DNA of 64,000 nucleotides. Source: Amphiduros pacificus. Its lineage: Eukaryota; Annelida; Polychaeta; Phyllodocida; Hesionidae. The stretch lies in assembly GCA_949316495.1 (NCBI GenBank), contig OX439000.1, positions 73,972,570 to 74,036,569 on the forward strand. Reading direction: 5' to 3'. The notes below the pieces were generated by a model. That model did not search any database, had not been told where the DNA came from, and saw only the letters and a list, made by a program, of their open reading frames with translations. Below, in pieces: positions 37,071-50,377 of the stretch. Position 1 is the stretch's first letter; every line of letters starts with the position of its first letter. A program made the translations under genes and the position numbers.

Positions 37071-38459
37071 TCGTACTTTTTCCTTTCACTTGCCTTTCAC
37101 TGCAGTTGCTTTGAGCATTCGTTCACATTACATATTTATTAAAATGACCTTTGACGAAACGTGAATAGCCAGAATACATGGCTCTCTGGTACATATTACG
37201 GGGAAAGATAGACCCGACATGAATAACCTGTATTCCCTTTGAAAACTGAAATTCAAATGTAAGATGAAAAATAGATTATATGAGAAATTAGCGCAATGAC
37301 TTAGGTTACTGAGCATGACCTTTTGAGAATGTCTAGAAATGTTAGTATACTGCGACAATGTGTGATATTAATATGAACTATCAGTTAACGAAATGACAAA
37401 CTACGATTTGTTCCTAGTAATATCCATTAATAGTAAAATATAATGATATCACAGGGCATGACGGTTGTTGCTTCAATCTAGTATCCAGAGAATGTCTCAA
37501 GACAATGTCTCAAGGTCTCTTAGATAATGAGGTTTATTCTATACATTGCATGGTATAAATTGGGTGGGTGGCAGTGTACTGCCGCATGGGATGGGTCTCT
37601 GTGACTGACTCAAATTAAGAGAGTTGAGGCAAAGCCAGTTGCCAATGGAAACCACCGCTAGAAGGGTTAAACAGGGTTTGATGATGGTACCAATGGCGGT
37701 ATTGAGGCATCCTTTACGTCGTCATACCAACAGTGTTGTGCCAACTAGGACCTGTTAAGAGGAAAGCCTCATTGAGTACCGGCATTATGCTTTGATACCA
37801 TTGCCGCACACTAGGAAGGCAGACCATGTCAACTAAACGCGGACAAGTGGACAACATTTCCACCAGAGTTTCCTGATTTAATTGTCTTCATTATGGGCGC
37901 CGAGTTGTGGCCGTGTCACTGCCCCCCCACAAACGAGACAAAGCAGCTAACCATCTCTCTCCACCAAACTGAATTAGCAGCAATCGACACAGTGCACAGA
38001 ATTGCTGAGCCTTTCTGGAAGTTCTACAGAAGTATGGTCAGGTAAATTGGATGAATTTAGCGACTGTGCTGATAATGAAGTTTTGCCGTGGTCGCTAGGT
38101 GGCGCTTTATATTCCTACTCACCTGGCTGCATCGAATCTCACGATGACCTCCTATCACTGGCCCCAACAGGGCAATTTCACCTGCAATATAAATTATTCC
38201 ATGACCTACTTCTACTGACCTCTACCATCTGCACTAATTTATCCCCATGATCTTCAGTCGCTGTACTAGAATTTTCAAATGATATTTGATGATACAAAAG
38301 CATTGGTGTCCGATATATTTGTTATATGGCACTTCCACGTTTACACAATCTCCGAATTTGTGGCTTTATGTTCATAAAAGGTCAAAAGTGATGCAAGGGT
38401 CTACCACAGTCAGTATCACCTATTTTCTCTGAACCAATGTTAATGTTTAATAGTGGTGC
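37071..38459. other. no gene recognised
   Basis: Mixed-composition DNA. An 82-codon frame at 38002-38250 has no motif. Confidence 0.45.
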
Positions 38460-38815
38460 CGCACTTCTTGTTTCAGCAATTCTGTTTTTCCATCATTGAG
38501 TTACATCTTGTGCGTGATCAGGAATGTTTTGACATCATTAATGCACTTCTTGTCTTAGTAATTCCGTTTTTCCATCATTGAGTTTCATCTTCTTTGTGAT
38601 CAGAAAGGTTCTGACTTCATTAATACACTTTTTAAACTCGAGTCTAGATGTGTCTACATGTTGTCTACTCGTCTGATCTAAAGAAAGATGTAAATCCGAG
38701 TGTCATCTGCACCATAGATGTGGGACAATGTCAGAAAAGGAGACATGAATACAGAAAATAGGATAAATTCTAAGACCGATCCTTGTAGAACACCATTCTT
38801 AATGGATTTTATATT
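38460..38815 (-). mobile_element. Old CR1-like LINE remnant with internal duplication
   Basis: The minus strand reads IKNGVLQGSVLEFILFSVFM, then IYGADDTRIYIF, clearly the reverse-transcriptase VPQGSVLGP and YADDTQLYI region. It is followed by CINEVRTFLITKKMKLNDGK-like sequence. The last segment is present twice in tandem (about 38469-38555 and 38556-38640). Several frame breaks and substitutions in core motifs show it is old. Confidence 0.78.
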
Positions 38816-41800
38816 GTACCTATATGTGCCCTCTTTAACACGTATTGCCATTCTAAATATTAATTTCTAGCAATTTTCTTATATCTGTTTGAATGACAGT
38901 ATAATTCCTACATGACATTGAAATTTGTAAATTAGATATGATTCCTGGCAACGCTATATCAGTATTAGATAGAATTATACAAATTTTAGATTATAAATCT
39001 TCCTATCAGGGCTTCGGTCAGCAGAGTTAAAGTATAATAGTTAACGGGTGATGGGCAGGAAGGAAATGTGAGCAGTGGTAGTTTGAAGCACTGGAATATA
39101 GGAATATGAAAATATTAGGCCGGATAAATGGGAAGGTAGCCATCATTACATGGTTCATCAAGAGATTCTCATCATTATCAAAATAATCATATACAAATAT
39201 GTATAATAAAGTTGATTATCTCTGACGTCTCATCCTGTGAAGTATAACTATGCATACTGTCCCACAAGGGTCAAGGGTCAGCCATTTATTGATTGGTTCA
39301 ATTAGCAGCTCGGTATACATAACATGCACGCGCTTACTGACATCGTGAGACCTCTCAGGATCGAAAGTCAATAGGAACCAGTTCATTCAAGACAAATCTC
39401 TCACTTATATGGCTATTTATTGTCCATGTTCTGCTTGGCTAATTAGCGTCTTAGTTTGTAATAAGTCTATTTCCGAAGAGGTTCGCTTACTTGAAGGAAT
39501 TTTTGACTCAGGTCACGCTGCAAGATAGAGAACGGTAAAATACGATGCTCAGAGATCAGAGAGTAGGGCATTTTATCCTGGTGATAAAATTTAATGAAAA
39601 AGGTTTGAATCAAAAAGCAACAGTTGCCCAAAGCGACGCCTTCATAACTGAGAACGCTGAGCTCACTTTGACGCCATACTGGGGCGCCACCTGGGACGCA
39701 GACAAGATTACAAATTCCACTCTCAGATCGGATTAAAACAAGTCTTACCTCTCCTTATTTGGTTATTAATATAAATAAACAAACAAACAATACATGCAGA
39801 CGTAACGTTGATTTCATTTGATATCTTGTCGCATATTAATGTTGGCTAGAGTTTCCTGTTTGTCCGGATTCCACGCAGACCGGATGTTGATTGTGTCATG
39901 ACCTGCTGTACCCACTTACAGGTATATTGTACTGGCTAATTGTCAGAGCTACACAGTGAATGATATGGAAATGATATCCTCATTATTTCGGACGCTCAGG
40001 GCACCAAAGCGGTCATCCAGTTCCGAAGTGCATTGTAGGTGCATATGGTATCTTGCTGATGAAAGTAAATGCTTGCCCAAAGTAAACTGACAAACAACTG
40101 TTTTTGGTGATTGAAACGATGATACCCACGGCACAAGGAGCACATGTTGCTTTGCTGTCACGTGGTAATAGTGAGGACGCACAGGAGATGTAAATTAGTA
40201 TTTAGCCGATGGGAGAGGCTGAGGACTGAGGGAGGATCATTGAGTGGTGGCCGCACAAAGTGACACGCAACCGCCACAGACAGGCGTATTCACTCAGCCT
40301 GTGTGAGCTCGCAGACCTGCAAGTGACATTTTCAAATGTGGAATTTGTACTAGTATATTGGCGTGGAGACGACTTGGCGCTGTACCTGGTGCCAAATATT
40401 GAACCATTTTAGTTTAAGTGTCACCGATTCCGTGTGGCAAGCGACTGTTGCGTACTGAGTAGGTGTTGAAAACCTTGCTCTGTCTACAAGGCGCTTGTCA
40501 CGTGGGTTGTAGCATGACAATAAGGACTTCACGGATAAGGTATGGAACATTCTTAAGATACAATGTAACCCACTCATTATACCACAGGTAGACCATACGC
40601 TAATATGAAGCCTGAACAATGTCAAATTAGTTTAATAGACGGTTACATCCTCTCAGATATATATATATTATTGAAAGAAAAGTGAGATATGCTATGTTTT
40701 TCTCTGGCAGTAATTTTAGTTTGTTTGGGAATTACTTTACTGTGGACAAATTTGTTTTTAAATTTATACTTGAATATATAAAAATACACGAGAAACTACA
40801 TTCTTCAGCATAATGTTCTTCAGATCATGCTTCGCGTTTTTGGTTTCATTTTGCGTGGGTCTTGGTCGCACCTCGTTTTGAGACAATAGGGATATGACAC
40901 CAACGCCATTTGGTAGTTAAGCGACTCTACCTCGCTGTGCAGAGCAATGGAAAACGTCATATTTTCAAGCAGACACCGCTTCTGGTGCTTATGAACATGC
41001 TTGTTAATAGAATAAGAATATAAGTGTAACAAACCTAGCCATTATGTGGAGAACAATAAGTCCAAGCAGGAGTCGCTGTCTGAGACAATAAAGACCCATA
41101 TATGGTACGTGCATTGTCGTAGATAGACATGCGATAGCAAGAAAAGACAATTGAGTTAAACATGATTGACTAACTTAAGTTTATTTCCTTATGAAGGTTC
41201 ATTCAAAGTATTATTGTATGACTGAAGGTAATGACTGTAATTGGCCATTCTGCAAGAATCCTGACTTGCAGTGAATACCTTTAAAGTCTTCAAATTACCC
41301 GTTGGCTTTGTTGATCTAAGTCTGTTGTGCTCTGTTATCGGGTGGGTGCCTCAGGCGGATCATGACAATGCCTGACAATATCTCTACCATAGCTTGTATC
41401 CTACTGAAGCTTCAGCCCTCACTTCCTACTCACTTGCTTTCATTCTACACGCCCATAGATGCCTCTATGCATCTCCATATCGTGGTTCCTGAAATCAGCT
41501 GGGAGACATGTATTGACACAGCATAAATCAATTCAGTGACTAGAAACACAAGTGGAGTCCTTACAAATAATAGTGAGCTGATTAGTGTGAAATCGAGGTT
41601 GAGTTGGAGGAACATCCAACCCTCACTGAATCTCTTGTGGGCATATTGTCACAGTGGTATGTCAAATGAGACCTCCATCTGTCACGGTTTTTCGAAATGT
41701 TACCTGTGACAGAATGATGAATATACTGGCATCTGTCTGTGACTTCGAAAGAGTTCTATCGGAGGTTAATGCATTAACGTGTACTATGATAAAAGTACTC

Positions 41801-41869
41801 AACAGATTTCCTGTAAATATTTGTGACGTTATCAGTGAGTTTCTGTTTTATTACTTTGTATCAGTAAGC
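38816..41869. other. no gene recognised
   Basis: Mixed AT-rich sequence. Open frames near 39545, 40182 and 40625 have no recognisable domain or splice support. Confidence 0.45.
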
Positions 41870-41871
41870 TT

Positions 41872-41872
<1 letters not shown>

Positions 41873-41966
<94 letters not shown>

Positions 41967-41968
41967 TA
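41873..41968. repeat. (CA)n(TA)n microsatellite
   Basis: About ten CA units followed by about 37 TA units, directly before dispersed repeat copy B. Confidence 0.97.
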
Positions 41969-41969
41969 T

Positions 41970-42059
41970 ACATGTAAACCTCCGGTTCGACCGAGCTGAA
42001 GGCCCTATTGATGGATTAATTTAGCTCTGGCTTGCCTAGTGATAAGATATCTGATGTGT
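41970..42059 (+). repeat. TA-linked dispersed repeat, copy B
   Basis: Starts catgtaaacctccggttcga and ends gataagatatctgatgtg. It matches the reverse complement of 25227-25323. It is flanked by (TA)n on the left and (TG)n (42056-42079) on the right. Confidence 0.88.
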
Positions 42060-42079
42060 GTGTGTGTGTGTGTGTGTGA

Positions 42080-42770
42080 TCTAAATAATTTTAAAATGTA
42101 TAAGAAGCACTTGATAAAATTTGACATTTGACATTTGAAGTTAATCTTATTCATGACGTCATCAGTAGTGACGTGATTTATATAGCCTAATTATAGCTAA
42201 TAAAGCACATGCGGAGATATACGTGGTCTTAAGATGCAGTGTACAACTGTTTCAAATATCCAAAATGTCTCCCAACAGCGAGAGTAGCTACAATCTCCTG
42301 TTTACTTATCTTTCTAATGTCCTAGAATCTTACCATCTCCCTCAACTTTTCTTTTAATTATTTATTGTGGCATATCAATGGTATATTCATACCTCTTGTA
42401 TAAATTTGTCAGGCAAGTAGGCAAGTCCAAATTCTGTGAGCAATATATAGTGAGGCAACAAAATATTCCTGGCAAACAAACAAAAAGATGTCATTCTGAA
42501 GCTGCCTAAAGCTTAACTCTAATCTTCCCACAGAAGACACAAAATAACCCCCCTACAACATTTCATCTGTGTTGCATCTTACAGGCCGTTATGGTGCTAA
42601 CTGCAAAGAAAACCTTAAGACAAAATACCAAACTTTAGAAGGAAAGTTTTTGGTTTGGAACCAGCGTGGAATATTAAAAGGATGAATAGGACATTGCGGA
42701 GAGTTCATTCACACGTATTGTGTTCATTTTTGACATCGGTAGCCAAGCTCTGAAGGGGGTAAAAATATGG
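42080..42770. other. no gene recognised
   Basis: AT-rich spacer without supported features. Confidence 0.5.
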
Positions 42771-42780
42771 CGGCTGTAAT

Positions 42781-43077
42781 TTGTTTGTTTGGAATTTTAC
42801 AACATTATTTCAGTCATGTCGTAATGAGACCTACTTGAAGCAGATATAGTGCTGCCTCACTGAATAGTCATGTCGCAGGTGCTTGACATGACAACCCACT
42901 CGGTCACAGATTTCCAAGGCCAATGGGTTAACCCTTTAGGCACGGGCCTCAGCTTATGTGTGAAATTGGGTCATGAATTCAATCTCGGCACGGCCCGGGA
43001 TAGAACCCACAAGTTTTGGATCACCACAGACGAACTGGTGCTAATAAGCTGGCACTCTAACCAAATGCGCCACGGCC
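42781..43077 (-). mobile_element. Full-length tRNA-derived SINE, copy 2
   Basis: On the minus strand: a tRNA-like head with an A-box-like segment near the 43077 end and a weakened B box, then the shared body, then a tail ending in aaacaaacaaa. Flanked by a 10-bp target-site duplication, CGGCTGTAAT, at 42771-42780 and 43078-43087. The head is more diverged than that of the copy at 56301. Confidence 0.88.
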
Positions 43078-43087
43078 CGGCTGTAAT

Positions 43088-43369
43088 ACCCAGTCACATT
43101 TGCACTGATTTCAGTAAAGATGCCCGGCCGATGGTACTTTTTTCTTACAAAATTGGCTGGTAATTCAGGGTGCCGTGAGAGCGCCAGGCGATCATTGGCC
43201 ATAATTTGGCAATTTTAAGACGTCGTACGGGTCATCTGGAACATTTAGCTGCAACATAAACGTTGCCGGCGTTTCCACGATGTCCACCAAACATCATCTT
43301 GCATAGGCATATCTTAAAATACGGTCAAAATAGGAATTCTTTTTACTTTATGTGTACCCAGGCTATCGG
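43088..43369. other. no gene recognised
   Basis: Spacer between the SINE and the foldback element. Confidence 0.5.
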
Positions 43370-43752
43370 CAAATAATCCTAAGGATTCCCTACGATATCT
43401 TTATGATATGGACGTCTTCAGGTTATTCCACAGACGTCTGTGTCATCTATTGTTGCACGTGCCGTGCGGCACCCATGTATAATGTAACCACAGCTACAGC
43501 ATATATCTGATTATTGTTGATAACCATCGGCCCGCCTCACAGGGTCCCGGGCGCCGGGGATTTTATCAGTGACAATCTGACATATGACATAGCTATGGTC
43601 ATATCACTAAAGGGAATCGCACGGCACGTGCAAGATTGAATGGTAGAGACGTCTGTAGGATATCCTAAAGACGTCTGTATCATTTGACAGACGTCTGAAG
43701 GATATCCTAAATACGTCTATATGATACCGTAGGGAGCCCCTAGAATCATTTG
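43370..43752. mobile_element. Foldback element with AGACGTCT-rich arms
   Basis: The left arm 43370-43469 and right arm 43619-43752 are inverted copies of each other. They share caaat(a/g)at, tccctacg(a/g)tatc, cagacgtctgt and ttgcacgtgccgtgcg. The right arm is longer because the agacgtctgtaggatatcct motif is repeated about three times. About 150 bp of spacer lie between. It carries no gene and is probably a non-autonomous DNA element. Confidence 0.7.
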
Positions 43753-46700
43753 ACTTTGAACACCTGAAATTTAAAAAAATCCCATTTCTTCGTAATGCAA
43801 AAACCCTAATGTAGGTTCTTATCATTCATTGTGCTATCAGATAGAGATATCTATTAACCCAATTCTCATGCAAACATTATGGATTCAGTAAACATATAAT
43901 ATACTTTAAACATATAACAGTCTTTACTATTCACGGAGACCGATCGCACATTGTGCTTCCATCATTTGCATGGGCTTTGTAAACCTATGTAGCATTTCAT
44001 CAAAATATACGCTGAAAAAACATGCACTCTCGGTGAATTCTGGGTTTTGTTGTTACATCCCATGTTATGTGTAATGTATATATAATGTGTAATGTATAAG
44101 TTTCATGTCTCATGACAGTATTTGAAGGTATGAAAGCCTTTTGTTGTGTCTAGAATATTTTATTGTATCTAGAATAGGAATAGCAAATATCTCCTCTTTA
44201 TGCCAAGTTATTTCTATGTTACTGTCAGCCAAATCATATCGGAAATTTAACTGATTTGACAAAGATATCCAGAGTACAAAAATGTTAAATACATGCATAA
44301 ACTGCACTGATACAATTTGTTCTTATTTTGGCATTCACCTCCTTCTCTTAAATACAAACAGAAAATAATATAGAATGCCATTATCCTCACACAAAAGGTA
44401 TGATATGACAGTCGATAAAGGACACAATAATTATACCCTCGGCAGGATCACCATTATACACATCACGATGAGAAGGCAGCTGAAGACAGTCGCCTAAATA
44501 TGGATATTCCGGAAGTTATCACCATATCAATGGTTAAATTTATCAAATCATCTTTTGACTGTAGTTTTTGTTGTATTTACAAAGCCACCGGGCAAATGAC
44601 GGGGTGATGAATACTCTGAGAATTGAAGAAGTTGTGTTGAAGGCAGCTGCAGATGATGCTAATTCCAAAGTCAGGGATCAGATTCCTCAGAAAACACAAA
44701 AACATCTTTGTGTTATATTCCACAAAAAAAACTGCCAAATCTTCAAATTGGAAATATTGTTTTAATGTCACTAATCCTAACTAATATTCATCGGCAAAAT
44801 AGACTGCCCAGCGCTGCCCATCATATTGAAGTGTCATCACTAAATGAGCTCGACCTCCGGCGATTAACTGTTGTATTTACTTCCTGTGTCATCATCTTTC
44901 CCTGTCATAATATATTTTTAAATAAAGAACCGTGTGCTATCACACTACACTACGCTTAACAACGTGAAATGACATTCAGAAGAGTCCAAGTCATGACGTT
45001 ATGGCTACAAACAGGGAGAAACATCGTATGACGTCAGAAACACCACTGCGCTGTGGAGCTTCTGACCGTTGCTGTCACTCCTACAGTTAGACTGACCCAC
45101 TTTTACCTGATTGCGCAAACGAGATCAAGGAAAAACAAAAAACCTTTTCCTGACAAGCCATGCATTTGATGGTTAAAAGTGCATGGCTTGTTGAAAACAT
45201 GTTGCAATAGAAATGTTCTGCCTTATGTCGTGAGTTTATCATGATGGGTATTGCGTGGTGTTTCTAGAAACAGATGATTTCAAGTCTTAAAAACGATGAA
45301 TATAGAAATAATCGTTGTAAAACCACGTACTATCTCATTAAATGAGAACAACACCAGGAAGGTATTATATAATACTACATGAAAGAACTTTTGAACTGCT
45401 GTAAGACAGAGAATAGGATGCAACATTTTTTGTAACTTGTAATCACAAAATAAAGCTCATCCAAACACCAAAGCTGCAAATCATAATTATAATTTGAGAT
45501 GATATAAAATCTAAAAAAATGTATTCCAGATTTAAATCACTAAGGTGAATAATGCTATATTCACAATCTAAATGTAGTTTAACACGTAGTATTTTAATAT
45601 CTAATATTAAAATGTAAACATGCAACGTCACTGTAAATATGCCAACTAAAGTTATAGGGGAAAAAAGAAAAAAGATTTTTAATAATGTTTGACCAAGAAA
45701 TATGCTGGTTTTGGACGACATTTTTGAGAAAAGGTTAGAATACCATTCTTTTTTTCTGAAAAACAAAATATAGAATACTCACCTTCCTTAAGGACTGACA
45801 CTTCATTTAAACATGGGATAGAAATAAATGACCAAATTATTAAATAATATGTACTCAAAAATATTAATTCAATATATATATATAAAAACAAGGAGAAAAT
45901 GTCTTTATATATTATTATATTATAGAAACAAGAATAAAGTACGCGTAGACAACTTGTCCACTGAGCCTGTCTAAATTAGACGAAACTTATCTGGGTATTA
46001 ACCCACATTGAAGAATACAAAGAAGGTTCCATCATGCTGCTCCATCCTTTGCCTTCACCCTTCCAATAAGTATGATTTAGGCATGTGTCTTTGGCTATAC
46101 TCATCCTCTTTACTTTGACTGGACGGAATATTGGATCAGGCCTTATATCTGAAGTGAAGTGGGTTTTTGTGAAGAAAGCGATTCAAATTTACATAACGTT
46201 TAACATCATTTGACAATTTTTGACCTGTCTGTGAAGAATAAAAATTACAATATAGACCACTAACCAAATCCGTTTACTTAAGAGAAAACATTGTTTGAAT
46301 TAAAATCGTGCAAACGATTTGTCAACCAAACTAGCAAATGTTCCCAATTTTGTTGTGCACAATGTGGGAATCTTGTGACAAATTACATTTTGTTTGCTTT
46401 ATACGAAAAATAGATTTCCCATTTTTGGGCTGTAATTATGTCTCATGCTGCAGCTAATGGCTAATATATTATTTAGGATCAATAAATGGTCTTTTCATAT
46501 CTTGCTAAAATATAGTTGGTACTAGCTCTCCTTAACCTTAAAAATTAAACTATCATTAGCTTGCTCTAGCATGAAAACTAAACCATATGAACTATTTAAC
46601 AAAATAAGGAATTTTTTTTCTTCTAATTTTGAATAATTTTTTCTATCTTATAATACTCTTCATTGCTATCTATTGTTTTGTATTTGAAAAATCTTTTTCA

Positions 46701-48734
46701 ACATAAAAAATTAATTCTAATTTGTTGTATTTCTAAATTGAACATGGTTCTAAATACCAACTCCTAAATATAATATGAATAGATGTATTGCAAAGGTATA
46801 TACGTGAAATATGAACTTCACGATGCTAATATCTGAGTAGATCTCCGTTGTTCAACTATAAACGAATATAATGCCAAAAAAATATACATATCTAGATATG
46901 GTATGAAAATAAAAATGTAATATATATAGAAAGAATAGATATGAGCTTTTAGAAAAAATGTACTTGTCACCACTTATAGGTATTTCAGTCCGATAAGTGA
47001 AGAATATGCTTATCTTTTTCAGATGTTTGGATGAAAACGGATGGTAAAGGAAATAAATAGATGGAGAGGTGAACGACATGTGCATGTATCCACCTCAAGT
47101 AGCCGCACAGGTAGAAGGAAATACAAGTCTCTTACATCAATACATCTACACAGATATTTTGCAAAGTCCGGCACAATTATCGACCGACTGGCATTCATTT
47201 GAGATTGTATGTATGAAGGTAACTTCAGACGGGAGTATGAGACAGAGAGCGATGCTTGAGCTGTCTCCTGAACGGGAAACCAATTTAAGCGGAGTAATTC
47301 CATATGGATACTGCTTGTAGCAAGGATAATTTACATCGCAGGTTTCCTAAATAACTTTAATTACCAGGAAATTGTAGACTGAAACCTGAGTTCAGTATTA
47401 AGGCTAAAAGTATGAATTAGGTACTTAATGCGCGTACCCATTTATACTGAAAGAAATCCTTTTGCGATGAACAACAAGCGTGATTGTTCTCATCAAACAA
47501 AACTGGACAAGGCAGAAAAAGGGATTCTGGGATGAAGATAACAGATGGACACTAATGAATGTGTACTTTAATGAGATGGAATAAAACAGTAAAGGAGGAG
47601 GGACATATCGTTATGGGCAATTAAGTAGAATTACAGTGGATGGAGTATTGAGAAGCTCTTACACATGGTTTGTTTTGTCGTGAATTCTCACACAGACGTG
47701 ATAGCTCTGTGACAGGTATGGACTACCTACCTGCAGACGGATCACGCCAAGCATGACAAAAATATCAAATTGATTGAAGAAGGGAAATGCCTTTCATGTA
47801 TTTGAAATATAAGCCTGAGAGATTAGAATATTTTCAAATCACACTAAAACGTCTACAGAAAGGATCTTTTTCAAATCGGCCGCAAAACATGTTAGGAATT
47901 CAGTTTTACTTAAGGCAATGCCATTTTTCCCATTGACGTGCAGAAGCGGCACATCACCTCAATGTATAAACAACGCTCTGTGCTAATACAACACATCAAA
48001 ATAGGCTGCGAGAATTAGCGATAGTTCTTAAAGAAGAGAGATTCGTAATCAATTATATAGGGTGTTTGGATGAGGATGAGATGTGGAAGGTGATTTGGGG
48101 CCGACCATTCTTCAATGTGACAATCAGGAGGGAGATTACGCGGCAATCCCGCCACGTATTAGGGGAGACCTTGAAGGTGTACAGGGGGCGCTGACGTGCC
48201 AAGGACGGCGTCCTGGCCCGCCCTCACGGACACCGACACTTCAAGCCTCGTTTCTTATCACGCCGCATCAAGGAGCATTCTATTGAACTTTGCACTGGGA
48301 CGAGTGGTGGGAAGAAGCCTGGCTTAGTGCTTCAATTACAGAGGAGAGTTGCTTGCTGTTTTTCAGTACATTTGTGAAAGTCCAGCAAAACTTGATTCCA
48401 TGTGGAGATGTATAGCGAAATTACGCCCAGATTGGAAGGCTGTCGATTATGAAAATAGCCAAAGGATATTATTACATGGTGTGGTCACAATAATGTAAAG
48501 GCTTTTAAAAAAATAACAGGATAAAAGCAATATTTGGGAAGGTTTGGTCAAATTATTGATTCCTAACTCCCACTTTACTGTATTTGTGTGAATTAAATAT
48601 GAATGGGGCTTTGTGATGCGCCATATTATGTGGGTGACGGGTGTTTGCTGCCCCATTATCCAGATAGAAGGATTATTACACGATTGCTACATCAGCGTGA
48701 GAGGCTAAACGATGTGTAGGTATGAAAACCGGGC
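43753..48734. other. no gene recognised; 5' flank of the GPCR at the right
   Basis: Mostly AT-rich DNA. A region at about 48080-48260 is clearly more GC-rich and may belong to the promoter or 5' UTR of the GPCR gene. Open frames at 44568, 45443-45766, 47019-47320 and 48083 show no domain. Confidence 0.4.
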
Positions 48735-50126
48735 ATGAATGTGGACGGTCAGAAGAATCAGACCTTGGAAGACTTGTGGTATTTCAACTACTCCGGAGGT
48801 TTTCTGTTCTACAATGACACCCTGTCGTTACCTATGGGCAGGTCAGCGGCTATCGCCACCATCCTCGGTCTGATCGTTATCTGTGCCATTCTGGGTAATA
48901 TTCTGGTCGTCTCCAGCGTTTGCACCAACAAACGGCTACGAACCATCACGAACTTCTACGTGGTGTCCCTCGCCCTGGCGGATCTCTGCGTGGCGATACT
49001 TGTCATGCCGCTGGGAATCGTCGTGGAAATTACAGGAAAGTGGATGTTTGGTACCGTGATCTGTGAAATGTGGGTTTCCTGTGATGTGATGTTATGCACT
49101 GCATCTATACTGAACCTATGTTGTATCAGCCTCGATAGATACTTTGCCATCACGAAACCCTTAGTTTATTCCACTAAGAGAAGCAAAAAGTTGGCATTAA
49201 CTATGATCGCTGTGGTCTGGGTTGCTGCTATAGTGATCACCTGTCCTCCTATATTTGGCTGGCAGGAAGAAGGCAGATATGAGGATGAAAGTTACTGCCA
49301 TCTCATCAAAGACCCCGGCTATATCATTTACTCCAGTCTAGGGTCCTTCTACCTGCCTTTGTTAGTTATGATGTTTGTGTACATGAGGATATTCAGGGTG
49401 GCAAGTCAGAGAGAGAAAAGACTTAAGCCATACCGCAGGAGTTTTAGACCTCGGCTAAAGAATCGCAGGTCTCCTGACGGCCTAGAAAGCATTCAGCTTA
49501 CAGAGTCCCGAGACAGCGAGGAGGCGGAGGAGAGGTCTGCCGAGAGACAGTTGCTTCCCGTGGAGAACGGCGGGCATCCCGGTCGGCGAGGGCGATGTGT
49601 CAGCGTGCGCCGCCTGCAGGAAGGGCTTGTCATCAACTCCACAGTAGCCATGCAGCAAATTGTTAGAGCTCACCGCAACTCTCTCCGTCAGACCTCACTG
49701 TGTCATGTTTCGCGTCACCATAACATCATGACGTCACCTGTTACTTCACCTGTTACTTCACCTAAATCTCACCATCACCGCAACAACAACGTTCACACCA
49801 ACAAAGACTATTTCTCCAAGAAGGACGAGCGGCGCCGCGAGAGGGCAGTGCTGCTCCGGGAACACAAAGCAGCCAAGACACTGGCCGTCGTGGTGGGAGG
49901 CTTTGTTTTTTGTTGGCTGCCATTTTTTCTTGTCTACGTCATAGAACCATTTTGTACATCATGCAGCATAGAACCTATCATGTTCAGTTTCTTCACGTGG
50001 CTGGGATATTTTAACAGTGTTCTCAACCCGTTCATATACGCCCTCTATAACAAGGACTTTCGCCACTCGTTTTGGATTCTGACTTTTGGGCGATGTTGCA
50101 GGAAGAACCAGCCCACGCGTCTCTGA
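48735..50126 (+). CDS. Biogenic-amine class A GPCR (dopamine/octopamine/tyramine type), single exon, 463 aa
   Basis: A plasma-membrane receptor that should bind a monoamine and signal through heterotrimeric G proteins. Three N-glycosylation sequons (N8, N18, N27) precede seven membrane spans. Key residues: N55 (1.50), D83 (2.50), C110-C188 disulfide, D117 in CDVMLCTAS (the amine-binding Asp 3.32), DRY at 134-136, W162, S200/S201/S204 in YSSLGSFYLP (catechol-contacting serines), CWLPFF at 393-398, Y425 and NPFIY at 431-435. CC at 454-455 may be palmitoylated. The third intracellular loop is long (about 222-378), basic, Ser-rich, with a TSPVTSPVTSP run, and the C-tail is short. A long loop with a short tail is common for Gi- or Gq-coupled amine receptors. 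The exact ligand cannot be decided from sequence alone. The coding region has no intron, and AATAAA follows at 50372-50377. I use no gene symbol because subtype assignment needs a phylogeny. Confidence 0.93.
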   Translation: MNVDGQKNQTLEDLWYFNYSGGFLFYNDTLSLPMGRSAAIATILGLIVICAILGNILVVSSVCTNKRLRTITNFYVVSLALADLCVAILVMPLGIVVEITGKWMFGTVICEMWVSCDVMLCTASILNLCCISLDRYFAITKPLVYSTKRSKKLALTMIAVVWVAAIVITCPPIFGWQEEGRYEDESYCHLIKDPGYIIYSSLGSFYLPLLVMMFVYMRIFRVASQREKRLKPYRRSFRPRLKNRRSPDGLESIQLTESRDSEEAEERSAERQLLPVENGGHPGRRGRCVSVRRLQEGLVINSTVAMQQIVRAHRNSLRQTSLCHVSRHHNIMTSPVTSPVTSPKSHHHRNNNVHTNKDYFSKKDERRRERAVLLREHKAAKTLAVVVGGFVFCWLPFFLVYVIEPFCTSCSIEPIMFSFFTWLGYFNSVLNPFIYALYNKDFRHSFWILTFGRCCRKNQPTRL

Positions 50127-50371
50127 CCCAGGCCCCAACCGCCACCAAACATACTCATAATAATATGGAGTTCCGCATGGAAGCAGGGTATGCATGCTTT
50201 ATATTACAACCCTGAAATTCATTGTCAGAAATGACATAAAGATTGGTGAATTTTTACTAATGAATAATATTCATTTGAGGAAACATTGACAATTAATGTG
50301 TATTGATGTTGTTATACATTATGCCATTATGCCACTTTTTGCTAAATTTAAAGTGTTAACATCACGACTTA

Positions 50372-50377
50372 AATAAA
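50372..50377 (+). terminator. Possible GPCR polyadenylation signal
   Basis: AATAAA about 250 bp after the stop codon. The first clear signal downstream, with no transcript support. Confidence 0.4.
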
